Source of the DNA: Pseudomonadota bacterium | Lineage (GTDB): Bacteria; Pseudomonadota; Alphaproteobacteria; Rickettsiales; SXRF01 | Direction of reading: 5' to 3' | Length of the DNA: 11,031 nucleotides | Assembly: GCA_028873275.1 (NCBI GenBank) | Contig: JAGWLJ010000024.1 | Location: forward strand, 1 to 11,031 | Shown: piece by piece, positions 1 to 6,414 of the stretch | Position numbering within the stretch: position 1 is the stretch's first letter | Layout: each line of letters begins with the position of its first letter | Notes under the pieces: model-generated | The model's input: only the letters and a program-made list of their open reading frames with translations | What the model was told of the DNA's origin: nothing | Database searches by the model: none | Position numbers and translations under genes: made by a program

Positions 1-2
1 CC

Positions 3-194
3 GGTCCCGCCAAAGGCGTGGGCAACGATTTCTCTTATGCCATCGTCAGCGATACCTCGGGCGTTTCCATCAATGGCCGCCCTGTCAACGATATCACGGC
101 GATGTATAACGAATATGTCGGCTCCGTGCTGAAAGCGGATGCTGCCTCTGCTCAGCCTGCCACGCCTGTCCCAACCACGCCGGCAAAACGCTAG
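3..194 (+). CDS. C-terminal end of an unrecognised protein (5' part outside window)
   Basis: An open frame runs from the window edge to a TAG at 192-194 and encodes about 63 residues. It begins GPAKGVGNDFSYAIVSD and contains SINGRPVNDITAMYNEYVG, so the body looks like an ordinary folded domain. The last 20 or so residues are a low-complexity tail rich in Ala, Pro and Thr that ends in PAKR. No start codon is present, so the gene begins upstream of the window. I do not recognise the family and assign no function. The stop overlaps the stop of the small minus-strand ORF at 191-403 through a shared CTAG. The frame is supported by its GC-rich third positions and by the lack of another plausible coding frame here. 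Confidence 0.65.
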   Translation, partial: GPAKGVGNDFSYAIVSDTSGVSINGRPVNDITAMYNEYVGSVLKADAASAQPATPVPTTPAKR

Positions 195-196
195 CG
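189..196. other. shared convergent stop codons in a CGCTAGCG palindrome
   Basis: The plus-strand partial gene stops with TAG at 192-194. The minus-strand small ORF stops with TAG read from 191-193. Both lie in the perfect palindrome CGCTAGCG. The overlap is seen directly; its meaning depends on whether the 70-residue ORF is real. Confidence 0.5.
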
Positions 197-403
197 GTCG
201 CCCTCGGCCTTTCTGGGCAGCGGCAATTCGCCGGGCGACAGGGGTTTCACATCCACCGCCTGCGCGTACAGAAAGCGCGCTTCCTGCAGGGCGTTTTCGA
301 GCGCCGCCGCATCCAGCTTTGCAGGAATATCCTCAGGCCGTGAAGCGCGCCTGCGCCCCAGCGATTCCATTATTCGATTGAAAAGCCGCCGTAACCGTCT
401 CAT
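191..403 (-). CDS. small basic hypothetical protein, 70 aa
   Basis: This ATG-started minus-strand ORF fills the gap between the upstream partial gene and pabB. The N-terminus is strongly basic (MRRLRRLFNRIMESLGRRR). It is followed by an Ala/Glu/Leu-rich stretch, about residues 30-50, that probably forms a helix, and then a Pro-rich charged tail. There is no signal peptide or membrane segment. A purine-rich AGGGG lies about five bases upstream of the ATG and could serve as a ribosome binding site. The gene diverges from pabB, with only 32 bases between the two start codons, and converges on the partial gene at 3-194. I do not recognise the family. The alternative is that this is a chance ORF in a noncoding gap; frame, composition and the possible ribosome site make a small real gene slightly more likely. 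Confidence 0.45.
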   Translation of the reverse strand: MRRLRRLFNRIMESLGRRRASRPEDIPAKLDAAALENALQEARFLYAQAVDVKPLSPGELPLPRKAEGDR

Positions 404-435
404 AACACCCCTGATTCAGCAATGGTACACACGCC

Positions 436-1752
436 GTGGCGTTTTCGCAATCCCTGCCCTGGTCCGAGCCGCTCGATCTCGCCGCCGCCATCGACGAGCC
501 TTACTGGGCGCTGCTGTATTCCGGTGTACAGGCCGGTTACTCGGGCCGCTACAGCCTGCTGGCGCATGGCCTGCTTGAGAAAATCGAGAGCGAGGATTTT
601 TGCGCCCTTGAAGCCCGGCTGACCTCTGATCGCCCTGCCTTCGATAACGCATGGTTCGGTTATTTGAGTTACGGGCTTAAGCATAGCCTGGAGCAACTGC
701 CGCCCGACCGCTCCAACTGGCTGGCACTGCCGGATTTATGCATGATGCGCTTTCTGCAGGTCTACCATTTCGACCACAAAAAGCGGGCGGTAACACTGTG
801 GTCAACAACTCCTCCCCCCGCAGGGGGGAGGCCGGGAGGGGGGCATGATAGTCCGAACATTATTAGCCCCCACCCTAACACTCCCCCTGCGGGGGAGGGA
901 ATAATCAGTTCTCTCCGCTCCAACATGACACGGCAGGAGTATCTGGATAAAGCGGCTCATGTCATTGAGCGCATTCATGCCGGCGATCTCTATCAGGCCA
1001 ATCTGACACGCAAATTCATGGGCGAATTCGCGGAAGCGCCAAAACCGTTCGACCTGTTCAGGAAGCTCTGCGCCGTTAGCCCGGCCCCCTACAGCGCTTT
1101 CCTTCGGCTGGGCGACACGCATGTGCTTTCCTCCAGCCCGGAATTATTCCTGCGCATCGACGCGGAGGGCCGCATATGCACACGCCCAATCAAGGGCACC
1201 GCACCCCGCTTCAGCGACGCCGGTAAGGACGCCGCTTCGCGTGATGCATTGCAGGCCAGCGCCAAGGATAAAGCCGAAAACCTGATGATCGCCGACCTGA
1301 TGCGCAATGACCTGTCCCGCGCCTGCATCCCTGGCAGCGTTGCCACCGAACGGCTGTTCGAGGTGACGTCGCACGCCACCATCCACCACATGTCGAGCAC
1401 CATCACCGGGCGGAAGCGCCCGGATTGCAGTACGCTGGAGGCGGTCCAATGCTGCTTTCCGCCCGGTTCGATGACCGGCGCGCCCAAGCTGGCCGCCATC
1501 AGGCTGTGCACGGAAATGGAAGCGCTGGAACGCGGCATTTACAGCGGCGCCATCGGCTGGTTCGGCGGCGACGGCAGCGCCGAGCTGTCGGTGGTCATCC
1601 GCACATTGCTGCTTCAGGGAAACCGGTTCGAATTTCAGGTAGGTGGCGGCATCGTCGCCGATTCGACGCCGGAGCAGGAACTGCAGGAGCTGATCGATAA
1701 GGCAGGAGGAATTTGCCGGTGCCTGGGGATTGGAGTAGATGAATTGCAGTAA
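436..1752 (+). CDS. pabB: aminodeoxychorismate synthase component I
   Basis: PabB converts chorismate, with ammonia supplied by the PabA glutaminase, to 4-amino-4-deoxychorismate for p-aminobenzoate and folate synthesis in the cytoplasm. The 438-residue protein has the N-terminal PabB/TrpE domain (about 1-122) and the chorismate-binding domain (about 163-435). Visible motifs are PIKGTAPR (251-258), ENLMIADLMRND (281-292), FPPGSMTGAPK (341-351) and GGGIVADSTPEQEL (403-416). Lys253 in PIKGT is the residue that marks PabB; anthranilate synthase TrpE has Ala there. The start is GTG at 436: an in-frame stop at 412 leaves no earlier start, and I see no good ribosome site. There is no PabC fusion, and pabA is not in the window. 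Residues 126-155 (PPPAGG to GEG) are a foreign low-complexity insert encoded by a palindromic repeat in the interdomain linker. All visible core motifs are intact, so the enzyme is probably functional. Confidence 0.95.
   Translation: MAFSQSLPWSEPLDLAAAIDEPYWALLYSGVQAGYSGRYSLLAHGLLEKIESEDFCALEARLTSDRPAFDNAWFGYLSYGLKHSLEQLPPDRSNWLALPDLCMMRFLQVYHFDHKKRAVTLWSTTPPPAGGRPGGGHDSPNIISPHPNTPPAGEGIISSLRSNMTRQEYLDKAAHVIERIHAGDLYQANLTRKFMGEFAEAPKPFDLFRKLCAVSPAPYSAFLRLGDTHVLSSSPELFLRIDAEGRICTRPIKGTAPRFSDAGKDAASRDALQASAKDKAENLMIADLMRNDLSRACIPGSVATERLFEVTSHATIHHMSSTITGRKRPDCSTLEAVQCCFPPGSMTGAPKLAAIRLCTEMEALERGIYSGAIGWFGGDGSAELSVVIRTLLLQGNRFEFQVGGGIVADSTPEQELQELIDKAGGICRCLGIGVDELQ
811..900. repeat. C/G-rich palindromic repeat element inserted in frame in pabB
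   Basis: Two 34-base arms, 811-844 and 866-899, are inverted copies (25 of 34 positions match without gaps) around an AT-richer 21-base centre at 845-865. Each arm also has its own short hairpin: CCTCCCCCC and GGGGGGAGG around GCA at 811-831, and CTCCCCC and GGGGGAG around TGC at 881-897. The element is about 90 bases, or 30 codons, and keeps the pabB frame open. The encoded peptide is rich in Pro and Gly and falls between the two PabB domains. Its form matches dispersed palindromic repeats usually found between genes in proteobacteria. The copy number elsewhere in this genome cannot be seen here. Confidence 0.8.
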
Positions 1753-1754
1753 TT

Positions 1755-1824
1755 GGAATCCCGGTAATTGGTCATTGGAATAAAATATTTCTAATAACCG
1801 AAATTCCAATGACCAAATTTACCG
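1755..1824. repeat. heptamer-based inverted repeat between pabB and motA
   Basis: A perfect 14-base inverted repeat pairs 1768-1781 (TTGGTCATTGGAAT) with 1803-1816, with 21 bases between. Pairing extends by CGGTAA at 1762-1767 with 1819-1824 after a two-base bulge. The left arm reads in sevens: GGAATCC (1755), GGTAATT (1763), GGTCATT (1770), GGAATAA (1777). The right arm holds inverted counterparts such as AATAACC (1793), AAATTCC (1801) and AATGACC (1808). It fills almost all of the gap between the convergent stops of pabB and motA. It could act as a two-way terminator, but it has no clear T-run directly after the stem. Confidence 0.8.
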
Positions 1825-1825
1825 C

Positions 1826-2695
1826 TTATCCCTCGACCTTGATATTCGCCGTCATCTCTTCCATTTCGGCGAACGTCGGCTGGAAGTGGCCGGGAATCTG
1901 CGCGCGCCCCATTTCCATCGATACCTGCGGCGCCATGCCCTTGAGATGCGCCACCAGCACGTCGCGAATAATAAAATAAAACTGCTGCTCCTCGTTATGC
2001 GCCGCCTGGTTCTTGGCGGCGATGGGGCCGACGATGCAATAGGCCACGAACACGCCAAGAAACGTGCCGACTAGCGCGCCGCCGATCATGCCGCCCAGCA
2101 CCGCCGGCGGCTCGTTGATGCTGGCCATGGTTTTCACCACGCCCAGCACCGCCACCACGATACCGATGGCCGGCAGGCCGTCGGCCATGCCCTGCAGCGC
2201 ATGCCCGGCGGCGGCGGCCTCATGGTGATGGCGCTCGATCTGCTTGTCGATGATCTCCTCAATCTGCAGGGGATTTTCAACGCCCATGGTGAGTGTTCTC
2301 AGCGTATCGCAGATCATGTCGATGGCAAAATGGTCATGCTCGATGTTGTGATACTGGCTGAAAATGCTGCTCTCATGCGGCTTTTCGATATGCTGCTCGA
2401 CGGCGATCAGGCCTTTCGACTTCATCAGCTTGCACAGGGTGAAGAGCAGGCACAGCAGGTCGCGATAATCCTGCTTCTTCCACTTGGCGCCCTTGAAGGA
2501 CTTGATGATCTCCTTGAACGTGCTTTTGAGCACCGTGCCGCTGTTAGCCACCATATACGCGCCGATGGCACCTCCCAGCAGCATGGGCAATTCGTGCGGC
2601 GCCGCTTCGAGGATGATCTCGATCTTACCGCCTGAGGCGATATACATGCCGAAAATCAGGCCGAAAACGACAACAAGACCAATGGCACCGAGCAT
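1826..2695 (-). CDS. motA: flagellar motor stator protein MotA
   Basis: MotA is the inner-membrane stator subunit that, with MotB, forms the proton channel and pushes on the FliG ring of the flagellar rotor. The 289-residue product has four predicted membrane segments, at about 2-20, 34-52, 174-192 and 200-224. A large cytoplasmic loop lies between the second and third. The conserved prolines are Pro175 in GLPAIGIVVAVLGVV and Pro224 in CIVGPIAAK; these correspond to Pro173 and Pro222 of E. coli. The FliG-contact charges are Lys92 (Arg90 in E. coli) and Glu100 (Glu98). The start ATG at 2695 places the first membrane helix at the N-terminus, as in the family. No motB follows: the gene is downstream of dnaE on the same strand and converges on pabB. 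Separation of motA and motB is known in alphaproteobacteria, so motB is probably elsewhere. Confidence 0.96.
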   Translation of the reverse strand: MLGAIGLVVVFGLIFGMYIASGGKIEIILEAAPHELPMLLGGAIGAYMVANSGTVLKSTFKEIIKSFKGAKWKKQDYRDLLCLLFTLCKLMKSKGLIAVEQHIEKPHESSIFSQYHNIEHDHFAIDMICDTLRTLTMGVENPLQIEEIIDKQIERHHHEAAAAGHALQGMADGLPAIGIVVAVLGVVKTMASINEPPAVLGGMIGGALVGTFLGVFVAYCIVGPIAAKNQAAHNEEQQFYFIIRDVLVAHLKGMAPQVSMEMGRAQIPGHFQPTFAEMEEMTANIKVEG

Positions 2696-2715
2696 GCGAA
2701 GGGCTTCACTAAGAA

Positions 2716-2733
2716 GTTATTGATGTTATTGAT
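2716..2733. repeat. tandem 9-base direct repeat upstream of motA
   Basis: GTTATTGAT occurs twice head to tail, at 2716-2724 and 2725-2733, exactly and without a spacer. It lies between the candidate motA -10 box and the motA start codon, so it would be in or near the 5' leader. It could be a regulator binding site or simple slippage; nothing else supports either. Confidence 0.55.
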
Positions 2734-2734
2734 T

Positions 2735-2764
2735 ATTATCAGCAAAAAGAAAAGAAACCGTTAA
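2735..2764 (-). promoter_or_regulatory. candidate motA promoter
   Basis: On the minus strand, TTAACG (2764-2759) and GATAAT (2740-2735) are separated by 18 bases. This is a reasonable sigma-70-type pair in an AT-rich gap, 40 bases upstream of the motA ATG. It would allow motA to be transcribed separately from dnaE. A flagellar sigma promoter is not evident. The match could be chance, given the AT-richness. Confidence 0.35.
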
Positions 2765-2775
2765 GGCGCGCCACT

Positions 2776-5700
2776 TCAGGCAGGAATTTCTTCCGCCGCC
2801 ACCACGCCCTTAATCACCCGGATTCTATCGAGAATCGCCGGGGAAACGGCATATTTTCCCGGCAATTGCACATCCGCTGTCCAGGCATTTTCCAGCGGCG
2901 CCGCCAACCGGACCGCCGCGCCGTTCCCATTAGGTTCGCCAAGCACGCTGCGCAGCGACGCCAACGCCTCCGGCGCGGCGACGGTGATGCGGACGACGGA
3001 GTTTTTTGCCTGTTGCCGCTTCATCAGCGCTTCGTCGAACAGCGAGATCGACTCGGCGATCAGCCGCGGTGCGCCCTCGTCCTGCTTGGCGTCGGCATGG
3101 ATAAGCAGGATCTTTCCCGGCTCAAGATTATCGCGCTGCTGGTTGAGCAGCGCTTCGTTGAATACCGACACCTCGAATATGCCGCCGAGATCGGACAGCT
3201 GCACGAAGGCGAACCGCCCCTTATCCGACACTTTGAATTTGCGTCCGGTGACGATGCCCGCCAGCTTCACCTTCCTGAATTGCCCGCTCAGCTTTTCCGC
3301 AAAAGACGACGACGGCAGCACCGCCATGGTTTCGAGCGCCATCTTATAACCGGCCAGCGGATGCGCCGAGAGGTAAAAGCCGATGGCCGAGAATTCATGC
3401 TCCAGCTGCTCCAGCGCCGGCCACTGCGGAGCATCCGGCAGGCTCTGGCCCCGCATGACGGGGCTTTCCGCACCGCCGAACAGGCTCTCCTGCTGGCTGT
3501 CCCTGTCGCGCTGGATGGCAGCACCATGAGCAAGGATTCTTTCGATATGCGTCAGCAGCTGGTTGCGGTTGGGATGCAGCGTATCGAACGCGCCCGCCTT
3601 GATCAGATGCTCCAGCGCCCGGCGGTTGAGCGCCTCGGCAGATACGCGTGCGGCAAAATCAAAAACATCCTTGAACGGCCCATTGGCCTGACGCTCCCGC
3701 ACCACGTCCTGCATCGCCTGCGCCCCGACATTGCGAATGGCGGCAAGGGCGTAGCGGATAGAATCAGGTGTCAGGTTACAGGCGTCAGGTTTCGGGGATT
3801 CCGCTTTACTTTTTTCTGACACCTGACACCTGGCACCTGACACCTCCACACTGAACAGCACCTCCGACCGATTGATATCCGGCGGCAGCAAGGCGATCCC
3901 GAAGCGGGACGCTTCCTCGCGGAAAACACCCAGCTTGTCGGTATTATGCATATCGTAAGTCATCGAGGCGGCAATGAACTCGACCGGGTAATTGGCCTTG
4001 AGATAGGCCGTCTGGTAAGAGATCAGTGCATAGGCGGCGGCATGCGATTTGTTGAAGCCGTATTCGGCGAATTTGGCGATGAGGTCGAAGATGCTGGCCG
4101 CCTGATATTTGTTGACGCCGCGCTCGACCGCTTTTTTGACGAAAATATCGCGCTGCGCTTCCATCTCGGCGCGGATCTTCTTACCCATGGCGCGGCGCAG
4201 CAGGTCCGCTTCGCCCAAGGAGTATCCCGCTAACAACTGTGCGATCTGCATCACCTGCTCCTGGTAGATGATGACGCCGTAGGTTTCCTTCAGCACCTGC
4301 TCCAGCAACGGATGCAGGTATTCCGGATTTTCCTCGCCATGCTTGCGGGCGATATAGGTGGGAATATTGTCCATCGGGCCGGGACGGTAGAGCGACACCA
4401 GCGCGATGATGTCCTCCAGCCGGTCGGGGCGCAGTTTCTTGACGGTATCGCGCATGCCCTGGCCTTCGAGCTGGAACACGCCCACCGTCTCGCCGCGGCT
4501 CAGCATGTCATAGGTTTTCTTGTCGCCTTCCGGCAGCGCCAGCAGATCCACCTCGATATGACGAGGCTTGAGCAGCTCCAGTGTGCGCGACAGCACGGTC
4601 AATGTTTTCAGGCCAAGGAAGTCGAACTTCACCAGCCCCGCCGCCTCGGCGTATTTCATCGAATACTGCACCACCGGCATATCGGATTTGGGATCGCGGT
4701 ACATCGGCACCAGCTCCTGCAGGGGCCGGTCGCCGATCACCACGCCCGCCGCATGCGTCGAAGCATGGCGGTTCAATCCTTCCAGCTTCAGGCTGATATC
4801 GACCAGCTTTTTGACCGTCTCATCTTCCTTGATGGCGGCCTTGAGCATCGGCTCCATGCCGATGGCATCCTCCAGCGTCACCGGGTGCGCCGGGTTGTTC
4901 GGCACCAGCTTGCAGATCTTATCGACCTGGCCGTAAGGCATCTGCAGCACACGGCCCACATCGCGCAGCACGGCGCGCGCCTGGAGCTTTCCGAAAGTGA
5001 TGATCTGCGCTACGCGATCGGCGCCGTAGCGCTCCTGCACGTAGCGAATCACTTCCTCGCGCCGCTCCTGGCAGAAATCGACGTCGAAGTCCGGCATCGA
5101 CACGCGCTGGGGATTGAGGAAACGCTCGAACAAGAGCCCATAACGTAGCGGATCAAGGTCGGTGATCATCAGCGCCCACGCCACCACCGAGCCCGCTCCT
5201 GAGCCGCGCCCCGGCCCCACCGGGATGCCGTGCTCTTTGCTCCAGGTGATGAAATCGGAAACGATAAGGAAGTAGCCGGGGAATTTCATTTTGATGATAA
5301 CGCCCAGCTCGAACTCCAGTCGTTCGCGGTACGGAGCGGCTTTGGCGGCTTTCTCCTCCTCATTCATTTCCGGAGTAAACACGTAATTTTCCAGCCGCGA
5401 CTGCAATCCCGCCGCCGCCTGCTGGCGCAGCGCCTCGTCCTCGCTCAATCCCTCGCGGGTGAAGGTGGGCAGGATCGGCGATTTCGGCATAGCGATAAAG
5501 GAACAGCGCCGCGCAATCGCCACCGTATTGGCGAGCGCCTCGGGAATATCGGCGAACAGCGCCGCCATCTCCTGCGGCGTTTTTAAGCGATGCTCGGGGG
5601 TCAGGCGGCGGCGCTCGGGTTCGCTGACATAGGTGCCGTCGGCGATGCAGAGGAAGGCATCATGCGCCTCGAACATGTCGGCATCCGCGAAATACGCGTC

Positions 5701-6339
5701 GTTGGTAGCCACCAGCGGCAGGTGATGGCGGTAGGCCAATTCTATCAGGCGCTTCTCTATTGCCTGTTCCTGCGGCAATCCATGGCGCGACAGCTCGACA
5801 TAAAGCCGCCGGGGAAAGATCTGCATCAGTTTCTGGAGATACGCCTCGGCATGCTTGTCCTGCCCGTCGATCAGCGCCTTGCCGACAGCGCCGTAGATGC
5901 CGCCGGTGAGAATGATCAGCCCTTCGGCGTGGGCCTCGATATCTTGCATAGCCAGCAAAGGGCCGTGCCCGCCGCCCGCCGGCGTTAAAAAGGATTTGCT
6001 GACCAGCGCCAGCAGGTTGCGCCAGCCGGTTTCATTCTGCGCATAAGCCAGCAACTGATCCGGCCTCGGGTGCGCCGTGCCCAGCCCACGCTCCCGTTGC
6101 TCCGGCTGAATAAAAAGCGTGCAGCCGATAATCGGCTGGATGCCCGCTTCCACCGCCGCCATGGAGAATTCCAGCGAGCCGAAGAGGTTACCGCTGTCAG
6201 TCACCGCCACCGCCGGCATACCCTGCGCCTTGCACCATTTAACCAGCCCCTTAAGGCTGATTGCCCCTTCCAGCAAGGAATAGGCCGAATGCACGCGCAA
6301 ATGGATGAAAGGGGGCGATGCCATAGGCGAGCGACTCAT
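2776..6339 (-). CDS. dnaE: DNA polymerase III alpha subunit (replicative polymerase)
   Basis: DnaE is the catalytic subunit of the replicative DNA polymerase holoenzyme. The 1187-residue protein has an N-terminal PHP domain (about 11-280, with HLRVHSAYSLLEG at 13-24). The C-family polymerase core carries the catalytic aspartates Asp419 and Asp421 (PDFDVDF) and Asp573 (KFDFLGL), equivalent to E. coli 401, 403 and 555. A helix-hairpin-helix region (IRYALAAIRNVG, from 861) follows. QESLF at 950-954 fits the beta-clamp binding motif, and an OB-fold spans about 1020-1095. ATG at 6339 is used; Met6 is an alternative, and neither has a clear ribosome site. Residues 833-859 (about SGARCQVSEKSK to CNLTPD) are a 27-residue insert encoded by a heptamer palindrome. 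It falls in a short loop where other DnaE proteins run from a VNRS-type strand into the AAIKNVG-type motif. All key residues are intact. Confidence 0.98.
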   Translation of the reverse strand: MSRSPMASPPFIHLRVHSAYSLLEGAISLKGLVKWCKAQGMPAVAVTDSGNLFGSLEFSMAAVEAGIQPIIGCTLFIQPEQRERGLGTAHPRPDQLLAYAQNETGWRNLLALVSKSFLTPAGGGHGPLLAMQDIEAHAEGLIILTGGIYGAVGKALIDGQDKHAEAYLQKLMQIFPRRLYVELSRHGLPQEQAIEKRLIELAYRHHLPLVATNDAYFADADMFEAHDAFLCIADGTYVSEPERRRLTPEHRLKTPQEMAALFADIPEALANTVAIARRCSFIAMPKSPILPTFTREGLSEDEALRQQAAAGLQSRLENYVFTPEMNEEEKAAKAAPYRERLEFELGVIIKMKFPGYFLIVSDFITWSKEHGIPVGPGRGSGAGSVVAWALMITDLDPLRYGLLFERFLNPQRVSMPDFDVDFCQERREEVIRYVQERYGADRVAQIITFGKLQARAVLRDVGRVLQMPYGQVDKICKLVPNNPAHPVTLEDAIGMEPMLKAAIKEDETVKKLVDISLKLEGLNRHASTHAAGVVIGDRPLQELVPMYRDPKSDMPVVQYSMKYAEAAGLVKFDFLGLKTLTVLSRTLELLKPRHIEVDLLALPEGDKKTYDMLSRGETVGVFQLEGQGMRDTVKKLRPDRLEDIIALVSLYRPGPMDNIPTYIARKHGEENPEYLHPLLEQVLKETYGVIIYQEQVMQIAQLLAGYSLGEADLLRRAMGKKIRAEMEAQRDIFVKKAVERGVNKYQAASIFDLIAKFAEYGFNKSHAAAYALISYQTAYLKANYPVEFIAASMTYDMHNTDKLGVFREEASRFGIALLPPDINRSEVLFSVEVSGARCQVSEKSKAESPKPDACNLTPDSIRYALAAIRNVGAQAMQDVVRERQANGPFKDVFDFAARVSAEALNRRALEHLIKAGAFDTLHPNRNQLLTHIERILAHGAAIQRDRDSQQESLFGGAESPVMRGQSLPDAPQWPALEQLEHEFSAIGFYLSAHPLAGYKMALETMAVLPSSSFAEKLSGQFRKVKLAGIVTGRKFKVSDKGRFAFVQLSDLGGIFEVSVFNEALLNQQRDNLEPGKILLIHADAKQDEGAPRLIAESISLFDEALMKRQQAKNSVVRITVAAPEALASLRSVLGEPNGNGAAVRLAAPLENAWTADVQLPGKYAVSPAILDRIRVIKGVVAAEEIPA
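3763..3844. repeat. inverted heptamer-array palindrome inserted in frame in dnaE
   Basis: The left array reads in sevens on the plus strand: GGTGTCA (3767), GGTTACA (3774), GGCGTCA (3781), GGTTTCG (3788). The right array is inverted: TGACACC at 3817 and 3824, TGGCACC at 3831, TGACACC at 3838. The arms 3768-3790 and 3821-3843 pair at 20 of 23 positions around a 30-base centre. Positions 3763-3843 are exactly 27 codons (81 bases), so the dnaE frame is kept. On the coding strand the repeat is read without stops. Period and layout match the pabB/motA element, although the heptamer sequence differs. Confidence 0.85.
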
Positions 6340-6363
6340 GCGTTAAGACAGTGGTAACACCGG

Positions 6364-6391
6364 TTACGATCCGATATCATTCATATATACT
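6364..6391 (+). promoter_or_regulatory. candidate promoter of the Tat-signal gene
   Basis: TTACGA (6364-6369) and TATACT (6386-6391) are separated by 16 bases. The -10 box matches at five of six positions and the -35 box is weak. The start codon GTG is at 6415, so the leader would be about 17 bases; GGATGG at 6403-6408 is a weak ribosome-site candidate. It shares its -10 region with the divergent dnaE promoter. Confidence 0.35.
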
Positions 6392-6411
6392 CCACCCTGA
6401 ATGGATGGCAA
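6384..6411 (-). promoter_or_regulatory. candidate dnaE promoter
   Basis: On the minus strand, TTGCCA (6411-6406) is followed after 16 bases by TATATA (6389-6384). The -35 box matches the sigma-70 consensus at five of six positions. A transcript from about 6377 would have a leader of roughly 38 bases before the dnaE ATG at 6339. The -10 box overlaps that of the divergent promoter proposed for the gene at 6415. Confidence 0.45.
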
Positions 6412-6414
6412 TCG

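Noticed and set aside
811..900. pabB broken by insertion
   Set aside because: The insert is 90 bases with no stop, and every visible motif on both sides is intact in one frame. The gene is more likely functional than a pseudogene.
2755..2775. Intrinsic terminator after dnaE around GGCGCGCC
   Set aside because: The palindrome has no loop and the T-rich stretch begins about nine bases later. This is too weak to call.
2866..3819. 317-residue plus-strand ORF opposite dnaE
   Set aside because: It lies wholly antisense to dnaE, and its Arg/His/Gln-rich composition is typical of a GC-rich shadow frame. The real frame has complete polymerase motifs.
3763..3844. CRISPR-like repeat in dnaE
   Set aside because: The units are contiguous seven-base repeats in inverted arrays without unique spacers, and no cas gene is present.
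4312..5148. 278-residue plus-strand ORF opposite the dnaE catalytic core
   Set aside because: It covers the antisense of the catalytic aspartate region; the His/Arg/Gln-rich product has no domain character.
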